From contig JACGZH010000003.1 in NCBI GenBank assembly GCA_014706385.1, forward strand, positions 2,187,501 through 2,251,500: a stretch of DNA of 64,000 nucleotides. The letters are read 5' to 3'. Made by a program: the position numbers and the translations under genes. Each line of letters begins with the position of its first letter. Position 1 is the first letter of the stretch. Below, in pieces: positions 1 through 11,629 of the stretch. Source of the DNA: Phaffia rhodozyma (taxonomy: Eukaryota; Basidiomycota; Tremellomycetes; Cystofilobasidiales; Mrakiaceae). Below the pieces are notes generated by a model that had not been told where the DNA came from, made no database searches, and saw nothing but the letters and a program-made list of their open reading frames with translations.

Positions 1-1626
1 CAATTTTTCGATGGTCACCGAGTGGTATGGCCTCGGAAATGAAATCGCCGACCACACCATGACCCACATCGAACTCGCAGGAGCGGACGAGATCAATGGC
101 AACCTCATCGCCCTTAATGCCCTCGCCGGCATCCCGCTTGCTGATATCAAAGGTTTCCGAGCGCCCTACTTGAACTATTCGGCCGGTCTTCTCAATCAAC
201 TTGCCCAGTCTGGCTTCCTTTACGACTCGAGTGCCACCTCGAGCTCACCTGTCAGCGACCCGGACACTGACGCCTTTTGGCCATACACGCTCGATCACGG
301 ACTTCTCAACGATTGCAATACGTTCGAGGATATCTGCTTCGGCAAGCCGCAACTCCCCGGCTTCTGGGAGATCCCGATGTATGCGCTCTTTGACAGTTCC
401 GGTAACGCCAACAACATCCATCTCATGGTGGGTTCTCTCCTCTATTCAGGCTTTCTGTTGCGTCGGTTTCGGTCTCTATCGTGTGATACCCAAGGCTAAC
501 CATACATTATTGACTTTCTCTACCTTCTTTGTGTGCTATCTCAGGACCCTTGGCTAGACAATTCGGATCCGGCATTCACCTTGAAGTTTATGAAAGAGAC
601 CTTTACCGCGCACTACAATGGAAACCGTCAACCCTTTGGATTGTACACCCACCCGATCCATCTCTCGACTACCTATCCCGGTTTGAGCTCGCCTGCAGCT
701 CTTGTCAGTATGATTAATGAGTTCCTTGACTGGGCTCAGGAGCAAGAGAACGGTAAGCAGTTTGCTCTTGGTTTCGTACTTCGATCAGCCTAAACTGAAC
801 GAATTCTTTTTCTTTCTTTCTTTCTCTCTCCTCTCTCCCTCCGTCCTCCAGTTTGGATCGTGTCAAGTGAGCAGCTGCTCGCCTGGGTTCGGGATCCTAA
901 GTCCATCACAGATCTTGGTCAGTCTGATGCGCTCAAGTGCCAGAACGTCACCTTGCCCGCAGGAACAAACATCTGTAACGGTCTTCCCGGTTACGACTCT
1001 TCGTACGTTCCTTTGTGTCTACTCTTCTGTCCCGCTTCCTTCATCAGCGCGCATCAATCTGACTCGTGAGAACATGACTCGATCATCGCCTTCTTCTCTC
1101 TTCCTCTTTTAGCCTGCTCGCCCGGTGCTCCTTCTCGGACTTTCCCTTCTCAACTTGCTACGGATGCCCAAAGAGTCAGCCCAGTGTGAGCGATCCGAAT
1201 CCAGAGCAGGTTCCTGTCGGAGGCTCTGGCCTTCGACACAGACTACCTTCCAACTGCTCGACCGCCTGTTGGGATCCGATCGGGAACACCTGCGTTTCTG
1301 GTTCGGACTGTCTCTTTGAGGATACTAGCCGACCTATTGGAGTAAGCTTCTGTTGACCTATCCCTCTCACGTTATCTCCATCTCATCTGATTGACACTAC
1401 CCGGCTCCCACTTCCTCTGACTTTCTAGCCGAACGGCAGCGAATTGACTGGCGGAGGAACCGACTCGCCCTCCTCCACTCTCGACTCTTCCGCTCCCGCG
1501 GCCACAGCAACAAAGATCTACGTCCCGTTCAGCAACAACGCCTCGCCCATCGCCAAGCTGTCTAACCAAAAATTCATAGTGGAAGTGCTGGTGGCTTTGA
1601 TTGGAGCCGTCACCACCTTCATGTAG
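1..1626 (+). CDS. polysaccharide (chitin) deacetylase-like, GPI-anchored, 5' partial
   Basis: Likely removes acetyl groups from chitin or a related wall polysaccharide at the cell surface. Proposed exons are <2..427, 545..752, 852..1002, 1113..1341 and 1429..1626, all GT-AG and phase-consistent, giving 403 visible residues. The NodB-type metal-binding motif HTMTH is near residue 18, followed by GFRAPYL (motif 3) and THPIH (the late catalytic-His region). The first motif, with the catalytic Asp, would lie upstream of the window. The last third is Cys-rich. The C-terminus has a Ser/Thr-rich stretch, a small-residue site (SNNAS) and a hydrophobic tail (FIVEVLVALIGAVTTFM), which fits a GPI anchor signal. 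Confident on fold; the exact substrate is inferred from the family. Confidence 0.82.
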
Positions 1627-2268
1627 ATCCATCTTTATCTTCCTCTTATTCATTTCTCATTCCCACAGGAAAGGTTTCTATACTTTACCTTAATCGAAAG
1701 CCACGGCTTTCTGTATGAGTCTTACCGAAAGGTAACGGACCTAATCGTTGTCCAACCCCCTCCTGTCATCCTTTTGTTGATTCATACATCTGCACTTCCA
1801 TTTCTTCATTTCTTCTCTTAGGACACATCTCCGTACCACATGCATCTTCTCTTCTACATCCTTCTTTTCTCTTTGTCTCTACAACAACCTCAGCCTCTCT
1901 GCTCTCTCTTTACACCTGTTGTTAAACATTATACACATACCTTGGTTCTATCCAAGAGAAGTCTGATCGCGAATATAGAAAGATTGCAAGGAGGTTACCA
2001 TCCAAATAACCCCCCCACCCGTCATACTCCTTCATCTCGAGAAACAGGAAAGAAACCGAAAGATTAATCGTTCAGCTTCAGAATCAGTTAGCCAGTCTTG
2101 CGGTCAGTCAGCCGTTTCCGTCAGGATCAACGGCATTTAACCAATTAGTGCGATTATCAGCATACACGATCATCAAGAGATACTGAGATTGGAATGACAT
2201 GTATATATTTCTGTTCGATCTCTTTCCCCCCCCCCTCCTTCTTCTACCTTTTGTTTTTCCCTTGCTGC
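1627..2268. other. intergenic, convergent 3' ends
   Basis: Non-coding stretch between the stop of the deacetylase (+) and the stop of bS16m (-). It holds pyrimidine-rich sequence and a run of ten C at 2226-2235. I see no gene or RNA here. Confidence 0.6.
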
Positions 2269-3215
2269 TCAGGCTGATGCCTGACCACTCGAGGCTCCCT
2301 TCCCAGTCCAGCCCTTGAGGTGATCTCTCCAGCTTCTCTTCGGTGAACTAGCTGACCTGACCGGAGACGAACCCAACAACTCCATGCTCTCCACCGGCGT
2401 CTTTTTCGGCAACACGTATCCTAACCCTTGGACCCGACCGTTCGGAACTGTTGCAGGAGTCAGGGGATCAAACTCGGGCCAGTTACCGATGAAAGGTCGA
2501 GTGGGCACCGGAGGTGGCTTTCCATTTCGGTAGGGGTGTCCCGGCTGGAGAACGCCAGCCTAAAGGGATTCCAGTGATAAGAAAGAAAAAAATAATTCAA
2601 GTTGAGCTATAATGAGCCGAGATGCGACAGACCTCTTCCCCTACCACCTGTTCCTAGGAAACTAAAAGCTATGAACGAACCTTCTCCAGATAGGTGACCA
2701 CCTTTGTTGAGGGCTCGGCCTTTCCGTACTTCAACCACCAAAGAATTCGCTCCTCGTTCCACTCGACCCTCTTCTCATATCGAGTCGCGTCTCTTCCTGC
2801 AAAGTTCATTCCACCTTCCGCGGCTGATAACTTTCGGTTCTTGGGGGTCGGATCGTATTCACCAAGTTTCTCGAGAGGCATACCGTCTCGTCTCGTCCGG
2901 GATGTAGTGGCGACGATGCAGACCCGTCTGAAGTCTCGAGGACCAGTAGTGAATGCCATTCGAAGTCGACTAATGAGGTTTAGACACAGAGAGCCCGAAA
3001 GGAGGAATGTTGCAGACACCAGACCGAATCAGTTCTTATTCCAAACAAAACGAGTGACGAAATCAAGGGAGAAGAAAGCGAAAAAGAAAAGAGAGGAAGA
3101 GATAGCAGAACGTCCAAACGTACATCTTCGCATTCCTGATAGCCGACGGGACATATCTCGGCTTTGGAAGCTGGAGAGCGAAGTCCTTCCTGGTAGCTTT
3201 CAAAGCAGCAGACAT
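2269..3215 (-). CDS. MRPS16: mitochondrial small-subunit ribosomal protein bS16m
   Basis: Component of the small subunit of the mitochondrial ribosome. Exons are 3124..3215, 2681..2969 and 2269..2559 (minus), giving 223 aa. Joining exons 1 and 2 restores the S16 opening IRLRMAFTTGPRDFRR, then the conserved DGMPLEKLGEYDP and WNEERILWWLKYGKAEPS blocks seen in bacterial S16. The third exon continues YLEKAGVLQPGHPYRNGKPP, followed by a fungal C-terminal extension. The second intron uses a GTTCGT donor. The start at 3215 (MSAALKATRK) is preferred because an in-frame upstream Met at 3269 would add an unlikely leader. The short basic N-terminus fits mitochondrial import. The protein is longer than bacterial S16 (about 80-90 aa) because of the C-terminal tail. 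Confidence 0.9.
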
Positions 3216-3489
3216 GGTCGATCGGATTGAGAGATGGTTGCTTCGTTGTAGAAAGGAAAAAAAGAGCAAGTGTCAGTAGGAGGAACGAGAGGCTTCATAG
3301 AGAGAATGCCCCGATCGGGGGATTCATTTGGGGTATCCAATGGGGTCATTCGGGGTGCAATTGGGCTCAAATTTCACTTCTACATACATCCTTCTGACCC
3401 ACCCAAGAGCCACACCTTGGATACATAGACGCACACAACCACACACACCCTCCTACTCTCTCTATCGAAACGCGCCCTCTTCTACCTAG

Positions 3490-6185
3490 ATGGCCCCTCG
3501 ATCGAAAACGAAAGCGGGAAAGAAAAACATTGCTTCCAGAGGTGGCGATGCCTCAGTGGCAAAGATGGTCAACTGGGAGGATACAATCGAGGATGGAGGC
3601 GAGGATACCTGTATATATTTTTATTCTGTGCTTTCCTATCGTTCTTTCAAGTTCAGATCAACTGATTGGGTTCTGTCTCCCTTTTTTTTACGTCCCACTA
3701 TAAATCTGGCGTCCCAATTATCTAGTCCATGTGAACAGAGATAAAGTTCTGTTCGAGGATACCTCGAACGAACGAGCTCGTCGGTTCCAACCTCTCGCCG
3801 ACGACGACGCCTTCAACGACGAAGAGGATGTGTTCGCTGGTAAAGGATTTGCCGGCTCTGAAGACGAGGATGACGATGACGACTCGAACGAGATCTATTA
3901 CGATGGTGAAGAACACCCCGATACGTCCGAAGTGGTCCCTCGAGCTCGAAAGGCGAAGGCAAAGGCGGACTCTACGCCAAAGGGACGATACGCCAAACCA
4001 GAGCCGACCTCTTCCGACGAGGATGAACTCTCCGATGGATCCGACGAGGATGATTCCGATTCTGGTCGGTCAGACCAAATCGGAGGAGGAGACGATTCGG
4101 AAGATGAGGACGAGACGTGGGGAGCCAACCCGTCGGCTTACTATGCTCGGCCTTCGACCAGACGAGCCAGAGAGGGCTCTGACTCTGGTGATGAGGACTT
4201 GGAAGAGAGAAGAGCTATGGAGGAGAGAGAGGCCAAAGTCTTGCAGAGGAAGATGAGGGAGGGAATGGGTCGAGGGGATTTCGGTATCGATGAAGGGTTT
4301 ACCTTAGCTGATGATGATGCTGAAGAGGAAGGCGAGAAGTTCGTAGTCGATTCTTTACCCTCCCTTGCACCCTTCACTGAGTCTAACTGTTCTCGCTACT
4401 CCTCGTGATTTACCTCTTTCAAACGCATTCACAGGCAGGTCGAGTCCGACGTACCCCTACCCACCGATCCAGCTGCGCTTCTCCGACACCTAGAGCTGAC
4501 GAACCCGCTTACCCTGGCTCTTGCTAGAGAATGGGCCGACTTGGCGGATAGACTTCCTCGAGTGACCGAAGCTTTCAATAATCAATCAAAGGATGATCCT
4601 GATCACCCTGCGCTCGGAATGTCTGCTTTACACTGCCGTTCGTTTCTCGTTATTTCAATCTTGCGGCTATCTATATCTTTCAACGACGTGCGCCTACGCT
4701 CATACTATTCCTTTTCTCAATCGTGTGTTCAAATCCAGAAACCCTCATCACCTACGCCACCACGCTAGCGTTCTACATTCACTTGGCTTCCCTTCCCAAG
4801 ACTTCCCGACCAGACTTGTCGTCTCACCCTGTGATGACTCGATTGCTTCAGTTGAAAGAAGCACTCGGCGAGTTAGAATCCCAGGACTTTGCCGGCGATG
4901 AGGATGATGACGACGACGACGATTTAGCCATCGCCGATCGAGAGATGGCCGAATTCGACTATGGAGATGACGACGATGAAGAAGAGGAAGAGGGTGATTC
5001 TGAAGAAGATGACGACGAGTTGACAGAAGAGCAGCTCATCCAATTCGGACTGCTTGGAAAGGGTGCCGGTCAGGACGAGATGGCTTGGAGAAAGGAGATG
5101 TTGGCAAACATGGAGGAAGATGAGCTGGCCGAGTTGATGGGTGATCTCGAAGAACTCAAGACTAAATCGTCATCGTCGGCGTCAAAGAAGAAGAGCTCAA
5201 TGAAGGAGAAAGCAACCCCAGTGGAATCGACAAAGAAGACGAAGAAGCAAAAGGTCTCCAAGGATCTTCCGTTCCCTACGCTCGAAGAACCTTCCCCAGT
5301 CTTCTCAACTTCCACCATTCCGTCTTCCAAGAAATCGAAATCCTCAAGGTCTACGCCTTCCTCGAGCAGCAGTACTGCTTTCTTATCTTCTCGATCGGCT
5401 GGAGAAGACGATGCTCATTTGGAGCCTACCACGCTTGGTCTGGCAGACTCCTCTGCCAAAGAAGCAGCTCGCCATTCCCTTCGGTTCCACACTTCCAAGA
5501 TTGAATCTGCTTCTAACCGACGAGCGAACGCTCGACAAGGTCGAATGGGTGGTGACGATGATGTTCCCTATAGAGATCGAAAGGCTGGTCGAGATGCCGC
5601 TTTACGAAAGTCGACTGCTGCTTCCCTGGGAGGAGCAGATGGTGATGATATGGATCTCGATGGTGAAGAATGGGGAGAGGGTGACAGGAAGAGAGCGAGA
5701 GAAGTCAGAGAGGACTATGATCCAGGTGAGGCGGATGAAGGAGATGATGGTTATTACGAGTTGGTCAAAAAGAGAAAGAGGGACCACAAGGAGGATAAAC
5801 AAGTCGCTTACGATGAGGCTAGGGAAGCTGAGCGGTTCGTTCCCTTTCTTTGCTTCTTTCTGCATCGTCTCGCTCAATCTACCATATGCTGATATGCTTC
5901 CTTCTTACTCTCGCACACTCCCAAATAAACAGATTCGTGGAGGACGACAGCTCGACCGGACCTCGAACCCTCACTCGGGCGATCCTCAAGAACAAAGGAC
6001 TCACTCCGCATCGAAACAAGTCTGTGCGAAACCCCCGAGTCAAGAAAAAGCTTCAATACGAGAAAGCAAAGAAGAAAGTGTCTTCTATCCAGGCCGTCTA
6101 CAAGGGCGGTCAAGGTGCTCTCAAAGGAGATTACGGAGGAGAACAGACTGGTATTTCTACAGTTATCAAGAGTCGAAAGTTTTAA
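3490..6185 (+). CDS. SAS10: Sas10/Utp3, U3 snoRNP (SSU processome) protein
   Basis: Nucleolar protein needed for 18S rRNA maturation in the small-subunit processome. Exons are 3490..3610, 3726..4342, 4439..4637, 4739..5834 and 5933..6185, each junction in phase. The N-terminal part is rich in Asp/Glu/Ser, typical of the family. The Sas10/Utp3 core follows around HPALGMSALHCQTLITYATTL and the following helix FYIHLASLPK. The C-terminus is the Sas10 C-terminal domain: GPRTLTRAILKNKGLTPHR, RNPRVKKKLQYEKAKKK and a GDYGGEQTGIS ending with KSRKF. Introns 3 and 4 have GTTCGT donors. It shares a 274-bp upstream region with bS16m (divergent), so the two may share a promoter. Confidence 0.92.
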
Positions 6186-6478
6186 CGATTTCAATGACTT
6201 TTCTTTTAATGTTCCCTTGGTGTTGCAAGAGGGACAGAAATTAAGATATCGAAAAGGGGCACATTGTTGATATTTACAACACGTATCAAACATACTCTCA
6301 GTCAATTGAACGAGAGGAGACTGCTTTTGGGGAGGGGAAAACTTGCAAATTTCTAGTTTTGCTCATGTTTCTGTCTATCCTGATATTATCATGTTCTCTC
6401 TGTGTTTTCTCAAGCCTCTTATGTCTCTTAGTTAAGACGTCCTACAAAACGACATCTCATCCAAAACTTCAATCGCAT

Positions 6479-7397
6479 TTAAGCGGAAGCCTCGACGGGG
6501 GCGGCCTTGTTTCCTCGGACCTTCTTCTCTCGGACGGCAGTGGGGTTGGTGGCCTCCTTCTGGGCAGCGGTGATGGCGCTGGCTCGGGCAAGAGCAGCCT
6601 ATTTCGATGGGGAGAAGATAGAGATAAAACAAGGCAGTAGCGGTTAGTTTCTCTATTTGTGGACGACAGTCATATGTTAGTCGGAAGATGATGCAGAGCA
6701 AGGTAAGAAATGTGGGTGTTGTCTCCCACTCGCAATGAGGCCGGTTCTTCATAGAGGTAAGAGAAGAGGGCACGGAAAAAAGTGGGAGGTAGGCTTGTTC
6801 TAGCAAAATAAAGGTTGGCGGGACCGTGCTGTACCACGATAGCAACCCGGAGGTTGAGATATGACGGAGTTGCGCCTTTTGCATTTGTTTTTTTTGGCGG
6901 TCATGGGGTAGAGAATTGATAGGACAGAGAAAAGATACGAAAGATGGAGATGTCACATCGGCTTGCCAAAACAGAGGACTAACAGTTCGGAGATCAGGTC
7001 GGTATCCTCGGGCGGCGGTCTCGACGGCGATGATCTTGGCAACTCGTCGGGCGGAAGAGTTTCCCTTGATCTGTCGGGAGACGAGGGCCTTCTTGACGTG
7101 TCGGGGGTTAGCACCCTTGACTCGGGTGGTCAAGGTCAAGCCGGAGGTCTCGGTGGTGGGGGCAACGAAGACGGTCTTGTTGTTGACAAGTCCGGAGTGC
7201 TTGAAGGAGTGAAGGCCCCTGAGGTTTCCGGGCTCCTTGGAGAAGATGCTGAAGGACAAGAAAAGAGGGAAAAAATTCAACTTCGAGGCTCAGATATAAC
7301 TATGAGAAAAGAGCTAGACTAACGGTCCCTCGGCAGTTCGCTTGACGAGGAAGGAGTTAGACTTCCTGATGAGGAGCCACTGGAGATCTTGGGACAT
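6479..7397 (-). CDS. RPL28: cytosolic 60S ribosomal protein eL28
   Basis: Structural protein of the large cytosolic ribosomal subunit. Exons are 7324..7397, 6984..7248 and 6479..6598 (minus), giving 152 aa. The protein starts MSQDLQWLLIRKSNSFLVKR, matching the eL28 N-terminus, then HSGLVNNKTVFV and GYRPDLRTAALARASAIT, which aligns with RPDLRMAAIRRASAI of animal eL28. It ends in a basic/Ala tail (AAPVEASA). Note: this is eL28 in the ribosomal nomenclature, not budding yeast uL15, which was historically called Rpl28. Intron 2 (6599-6983, 385 nt) is several times longer than its neighbours and could host a small nucleolar RNA, although I could not see a box C/D pair in it. Confidence 0.93.
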
Positions 7398-8362
7398 CTT
7401 GAGGAAAAAAGAAGTTGAAGAGGGGCTGTGGTGAAGGAGTGATTGATAGGTTAGTTTCGTTTGCCATTACTGTGAGTTCTGGGTCTCTCTTTGAGTTCAT
7501 CACGACGGGCAACCTGGAGCTATTTTCTCTTTTCCTTCTCCTATAAACCAAATCTGACCGTTCTCCCTGCCCTTCTTCTGCTACGCAATATCCTTTCCAC
7601 TGAAGATCATCCCTGCTTTCTCCCTTTCTTGAATTACTGTGGATTTTTTTTTATGATTCCTCCTCTTGTCATGTTTTTTGGAGAAGGAAAAAAATCCCCT
7701 AGATGGACCGGTTTGATTGAAATCCGAAGGAATGACGAGTACAATGTGACGAGAGACAGCAAGAATAGGTACAAGAGTGATGCTTTAGAAGCATAACACT
7801 TACGGAAGAGGACGGGTGTCGAGGAGTCTTGAAGTCTTCAGCCTGAGGAATTTTTTTCCTTTTGCTCAATTCTTCTCTAGAGCCCAGGGCAGGCGCCAGG
7901 AACAGGGTTGGGCGGTCACGCCGTCGGTCACACTTCCATTTCAAACTCCGACTTTTGTCTTATGGGTTTCTTGAGTGCCTCCAGCGTCATTCAATACAGA
8001 TGGCTACAGCAAGTAGTATACCTTCTTGAGAGACCAAACCGAGGCATTAAGAATCGGCGAAGAAGGAAAGAAAGAAAGAAGGGAGGAAGATAGAACATCA
8101 AGGACGAGGGTCGTTTGGTGCGATTGGACTAGATGGAGTACAACGATTGATCGATTTATCTTTGTCTTTCTCTTGTTTCATGTATTGAGCTTGTAATTAC
8201 CATGGTTTACTCTCTCGATCCCCATTTCAGTCCGTTGCATCTATACCAGAACATGCTAGGTCTTTTGGCCCATCTTACAGATAGAGAGTACATGTCCAGA
8301 AGGGAAGAAGCAAAGGGGCTCGATAGGACTCGAGTCGAAACAGGAATCAAATACCGCGATAG

Positions 8363-8370
8363 TCACGTGA
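8363..8370. promoter_or_regulatory. palindromic CACGTG (bHLH-type) site
   Basis: TCACGTGA, a perfect 8-bp palindrome containing the E-box CACGTG bound by fungal bHLH factors such as Cbf1. It lies about 600 bp before the SNX4 start and about 970 bp before the eL28 start. Function is inferred from motif identity only. Confidence 0.3.
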
Positions 8371-8920
8371 CATGGCCGTCGGTTGGTGACTTTATTGACA
8401 ACTTTGTTGAACGAGAAACACAGAGAACGAAAGAGAAGACAAGAACTAGAACAGAACAGAGAATTTGGCCCGATGAATATCGGCCATGTTCAGATTGAGT
8501 GGAAGAGAGGTAATGGGGAGGACGGGATGATACAAGGGAATCAAGAGTAGAGGGTTATAAGATACGTGGCATTCTTGACCAAAGAGAATCATCAACAACT
8601 CATACCCATCAATTTAGCTTGTCTCTATCTATACAGTCTGAGACAGGCCATGGTCTGATACTTTTCTTCTCTTCAATAAGAAGTCTGCTCTCGTCATCGA
8701 CCTATCCCTCTTCCTCTCAATAGCATTTTTTGAAGACAGAAAGCAAGAAGCCTGAGCTCGAGATATCGCGATATATGGATGAGTCGGCGCATCGGTCAAC
8801 GCCCGCGCTCAAATATAAGCCTAGGGTTACATTCCTGTTCCTGAAATCCATCTCATCGATCTCATCCGCCTCGCCTACTTCCATCACACCTACAGTATTA
8901 TACTCCCGTACAGACCACAG

Positions 8921-8948
8921 CCTAAGCCTAAGCCTAAGCCTAAGCCTA
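8921..8948. repeat. (CCTAAG)n tandem repeat, 4.7 units
   Basis: Perfect hexanucleotide array starting CCTAAG, read as TTAGGC on the minus strand. It ends 19 bp before the SNX4 start codon, so it probably lies in the 5' UTR or core promoter. Confidence 0.9.
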
Positions 8949-8967
8949 CATATATTCATTTTCACGT

Positions 8968-11250
8968 ATGCCCAGTACGCCGGACGAGAACGTGTTTGAC
9001 TCTGTCCAGTGGGATACCATTGCCATTCCACAGTCTCCCACTCAAGCAGATGACCCGGAATCAGCCTTCCGACCGATTGCTTCGCCTTCAAGTGGACCGC
9101 AATCATTACCACCACCAACATCAGTACCAGCCGAGGCCTCGTCCTCCTCCAACTCTCCTCACCGGACAGGTGTCTGGGGATCCAACTGGGTCGAAGCTAG
9201 AATAATGGATTACAAGATCGAAGGAGGCAAAGACAAATACGTCACTTATGGTTGTGAGTGAGAGTTTGTATATATGCGTGTGTATTGTATTCCTGACGAC
9301 TGACGATGAACTCTTTTCTATTCCCTTTGCACAGTGAGAGTCAAGGTGAGTTGAATCCCTTTTGTCGCGGTCCGCCTCATTTTCCCATCCAGTGAGTTAT
9401 ATGCTGATCAATCTTCTATTCTTAATCCACCAGACAAATCTCCCGACATTTACCACGACAGATGCCAAAGTCCGCAGACGGTTTCAAGATTTTGTGTTTC
9501 TCCATGACAACCTCGCGAAGGATTTCCCAGCTTGCATCGTCCCTCCGTTACCAGACAAGCACCGTATAGGTCCGACTCATCTTCTCTTGTCTGACTGATC
9601 AGAGTTAACTAGGATACCTATTATCTGACATATGATCCTTTCCGGATTCCACACCTTTGATAGAATATCTACCAGGAAGAGACCGGTTCGGGCCTGAGTT
9701 CCTGGAGAAACGAATCGAAGAGTACGCGCCTGTACTTCTTTATCCATTAGCATCGTCCTCAACAATCACTTACGCTTCTATTTCGTTCTCTTCTAGTCTC
9801 CAGCGTTTCATCTCCCGATTGACCCGGCATCCCACCCTCAGACGATCAACGCTTTTCGCGAGCTTTTTGGAAGCGACAGACTGGGTTAGCCTTGTTTTGA
9901 CGGGGGTTTGCCCTTAACACACGTATCTTGCTAAGAGGTCTTTTGTCTTACTCTCTTTCGCTTGATCGACAGAATATACGAATGCATAAACACCTGGCAA
10001 ACCCTCCCAATCCAGAAGCACCTTCGTCCATCCTTGAATCAATCTCGGACTCGATTGTGAATCTGACGAGTGGAAAAGTTCGAAAGCCGGACGAAAGGTT
10101 TGAGGAAATGAGAGGAGAGGTCGAAAGGTTTGAATATGGTCTCGCAGGCGTTAACAAAGGTGCCGGCAGGTTAAAAGGTAGAACGGGTGGTGAGTGGGGA
10201 AATCTTCTTCATTCTATCTCCCAGATATAAGCTAGATCCATTCTTTGTCTCCCTTTCCTCCCTCTTCCCCCTTCCTTCTTCCTTCTTCTTTTACTCCCTC
10301 CCCCTCTTCTGCGATAGATCTTGCATCGGACTACAACGACTTCGCACAGAGCATCAAAGAACTCGCCTACCTGGAGAGCGGAATCACCGAACCTCTTGTT
10401 CGATTTGCCGATCGAATGACCGAGTTTTCAAATGTTCTCCGACATGTTGTAAGTCCCCCTCTCTTCATAATGGGCACAGCGCAGGGTTTCTCGTTGTTAC
10501 TCCACCTCTGTGACTCATGCCCAAAAAATGCGCATATCGAATTCAAAAAAATAGTCAACTACTCCGCTACCTCCGTTCATCTCCCACCTCGAGTCGCTTC
10601 TCCACTACTCCCAGACTCACCGAGCTCTCCTCGCGCTCCGCGATCAGAAGCAGCTCGATTCAGAGATTCTATCCGAGTATCTTACCTCGGTTGTTCTTGA
10701 GCGAGATAGACTTTCGAGTCTGGTCGAAAATGGAGGTGTCCCTCCAGGCGGGCCGGTCGGCATAGGAACCTACCTCAAGGATCGAGTAGATGCGCTCAGG
10801 GGAAAGGACGATATTGCCAGTCGAAGAGAGCGGATGAAACGCTTGGATGGACGGATCAAGGAAGTTAGTCCTGTTGTCCCCTCTTTCTGACATTTACCTA
10901 GTGATCGGGCTATTGTAGATCACAGCCAACCCTCCAAATTTTACTCCGCGTTGAACAGCTCCAAGAAGCAGTTGTCTCTGCTGTAGACACCTCGAACGCA
11001 TTTTCGGACGAGACGTTACGCGAACACGAGAACTTTGAGCTCGATAAGAAGGAAGAGATGAAGGAAGTTCTCGGGGAGTTTGCTGATGCGCAGATTGAAA
11101 TGTACCAGAAAGCCATGGACGATTGGGACAAGGTCTGTCTCGACTATTCTTAATACCCTGTATTCAATGCTGAAGCTTGGTGTCATCTTTTGCAACCTCC
11201 TTAAATTACAGGTCATTCCAATCTTGAATCATATCAGGGTGGACATTTAG
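8968..11250 (+). CDS. SNX4: sorting nexin 4 / Atg24 (PX-BAR)
   Basis: Endosomal PX-BAR protein that binds PI3P, retrieves cargo (for example v-SNAREs) from endosomes and supports selective autophagy. Exons are 8968..9253, 9335..9345, 9434..9569, 9664..9721, 9797..9884, 9973..10189, 10318..10448, 10555..10863, 10926..11132 and 11212..11250, giving 493 aa with every junction in phase. Exon 2 is only 11 nt (G-L-R-V-K junction) inside the PX domain. The PX domain runs from about residue 72 to 195: RRRFQDFVFLHDNL, the PxxP loop FPACIVPPLPDKHR, YLPGRDRFGPEFLEKR and LQRFISRLTRHPTL. The rest is the helical BAR region, including YLESGITEPLVRFADRM and LLALRDQKQLDSEI. These match Snx4 rather than Snx41/42, which carry larger insertions. 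Confidence 0.9.
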
Positions 11251-11629
11251 CTTTCCCTCTGACTGCTGGACTATGTTCGTCCAGACCGACGAACCCAATT
11301 GTATTCCCTCTTACTATGATCTGATATTGTCTTTCACTTTCAACACTTCTCTGTTGTAATGAACGAACGAACAAACGGATGTATTCAATGAGACTTTTGC
11401 ATTTTTGAGGACAAATTGGGACTTGGTGATGACGCGCCGCTGTACTTTTCCGCTGCGGTCATAGCCGGCTGTGGAATTTCTTTTTTACCTTTCCTTTCCA
11501 TCTCGAACAGCATTCCTTCTTTTTAGTCTCCCTATATATCTCTCCTTCTTGTGTGCTCACAAGATCCCAGCTGAGCTCATCGAAAAGAGAGGAAGAGTTT
11601 AAAAGTCAGATAAGCCACCTCTTTCGACC
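11251..11629. other. intergenic, upstream of the MscS-type channel
   Basis: 3' end of SNX4 and promoter of the channel gene. AT-mixed sequence with no clear element or RNA. Confidence 0.5.

Larger units (their letters stand above)
7398..8967. other. long divergent intergenic region (eL28 / SNX4)
   Basis: About 1.57 kb with no convincing gene. On the minus strand a GTAAGT near 7800 and AG sites near 7400-7430 would allow a 5' UTR intron in the eL28 transcript, which is common in ribosomal protein genes, but this is only a possibility. A palindromic TCACGTGA lies at 8363-8370 and a TTAGGC-type repeat at 8921-8948. The plus ORF at 8202-8498 has no recognisable similarity and I do not call it. 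Confidence 0.5.

Noticed and set aside
55..1600. Lectin or chitin-binding module in the deacetylase C-terminus
   Set aside because: The Cys pattern in exon 4 (CSFSDFPFSTCYGCP and following) does not match the hevein-type or other chitin-binding spacing I know, so I left it as an unnamed Cys-rich region.
7699..7944. 81-codon minus-strand ORF upstream of eL28
   Set aside because: Could be part of a 5' UTR exon, but there is no family match and no splicing into the eL28 frame that I can support.
8202..8498. 98-codon plus-strand ORF in the eL28/SNX4 gap
   Set aside because: No recognised domain, no flanking exon continuing it, and composition like non-coding DNA.
8921..8948. Interstitial telomere or chromosome-end signal
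   Set aside because: Fewer than five units, flanked on both sides by ordinary single-copy genes. It is a short simple repeat, not a chromosome end.
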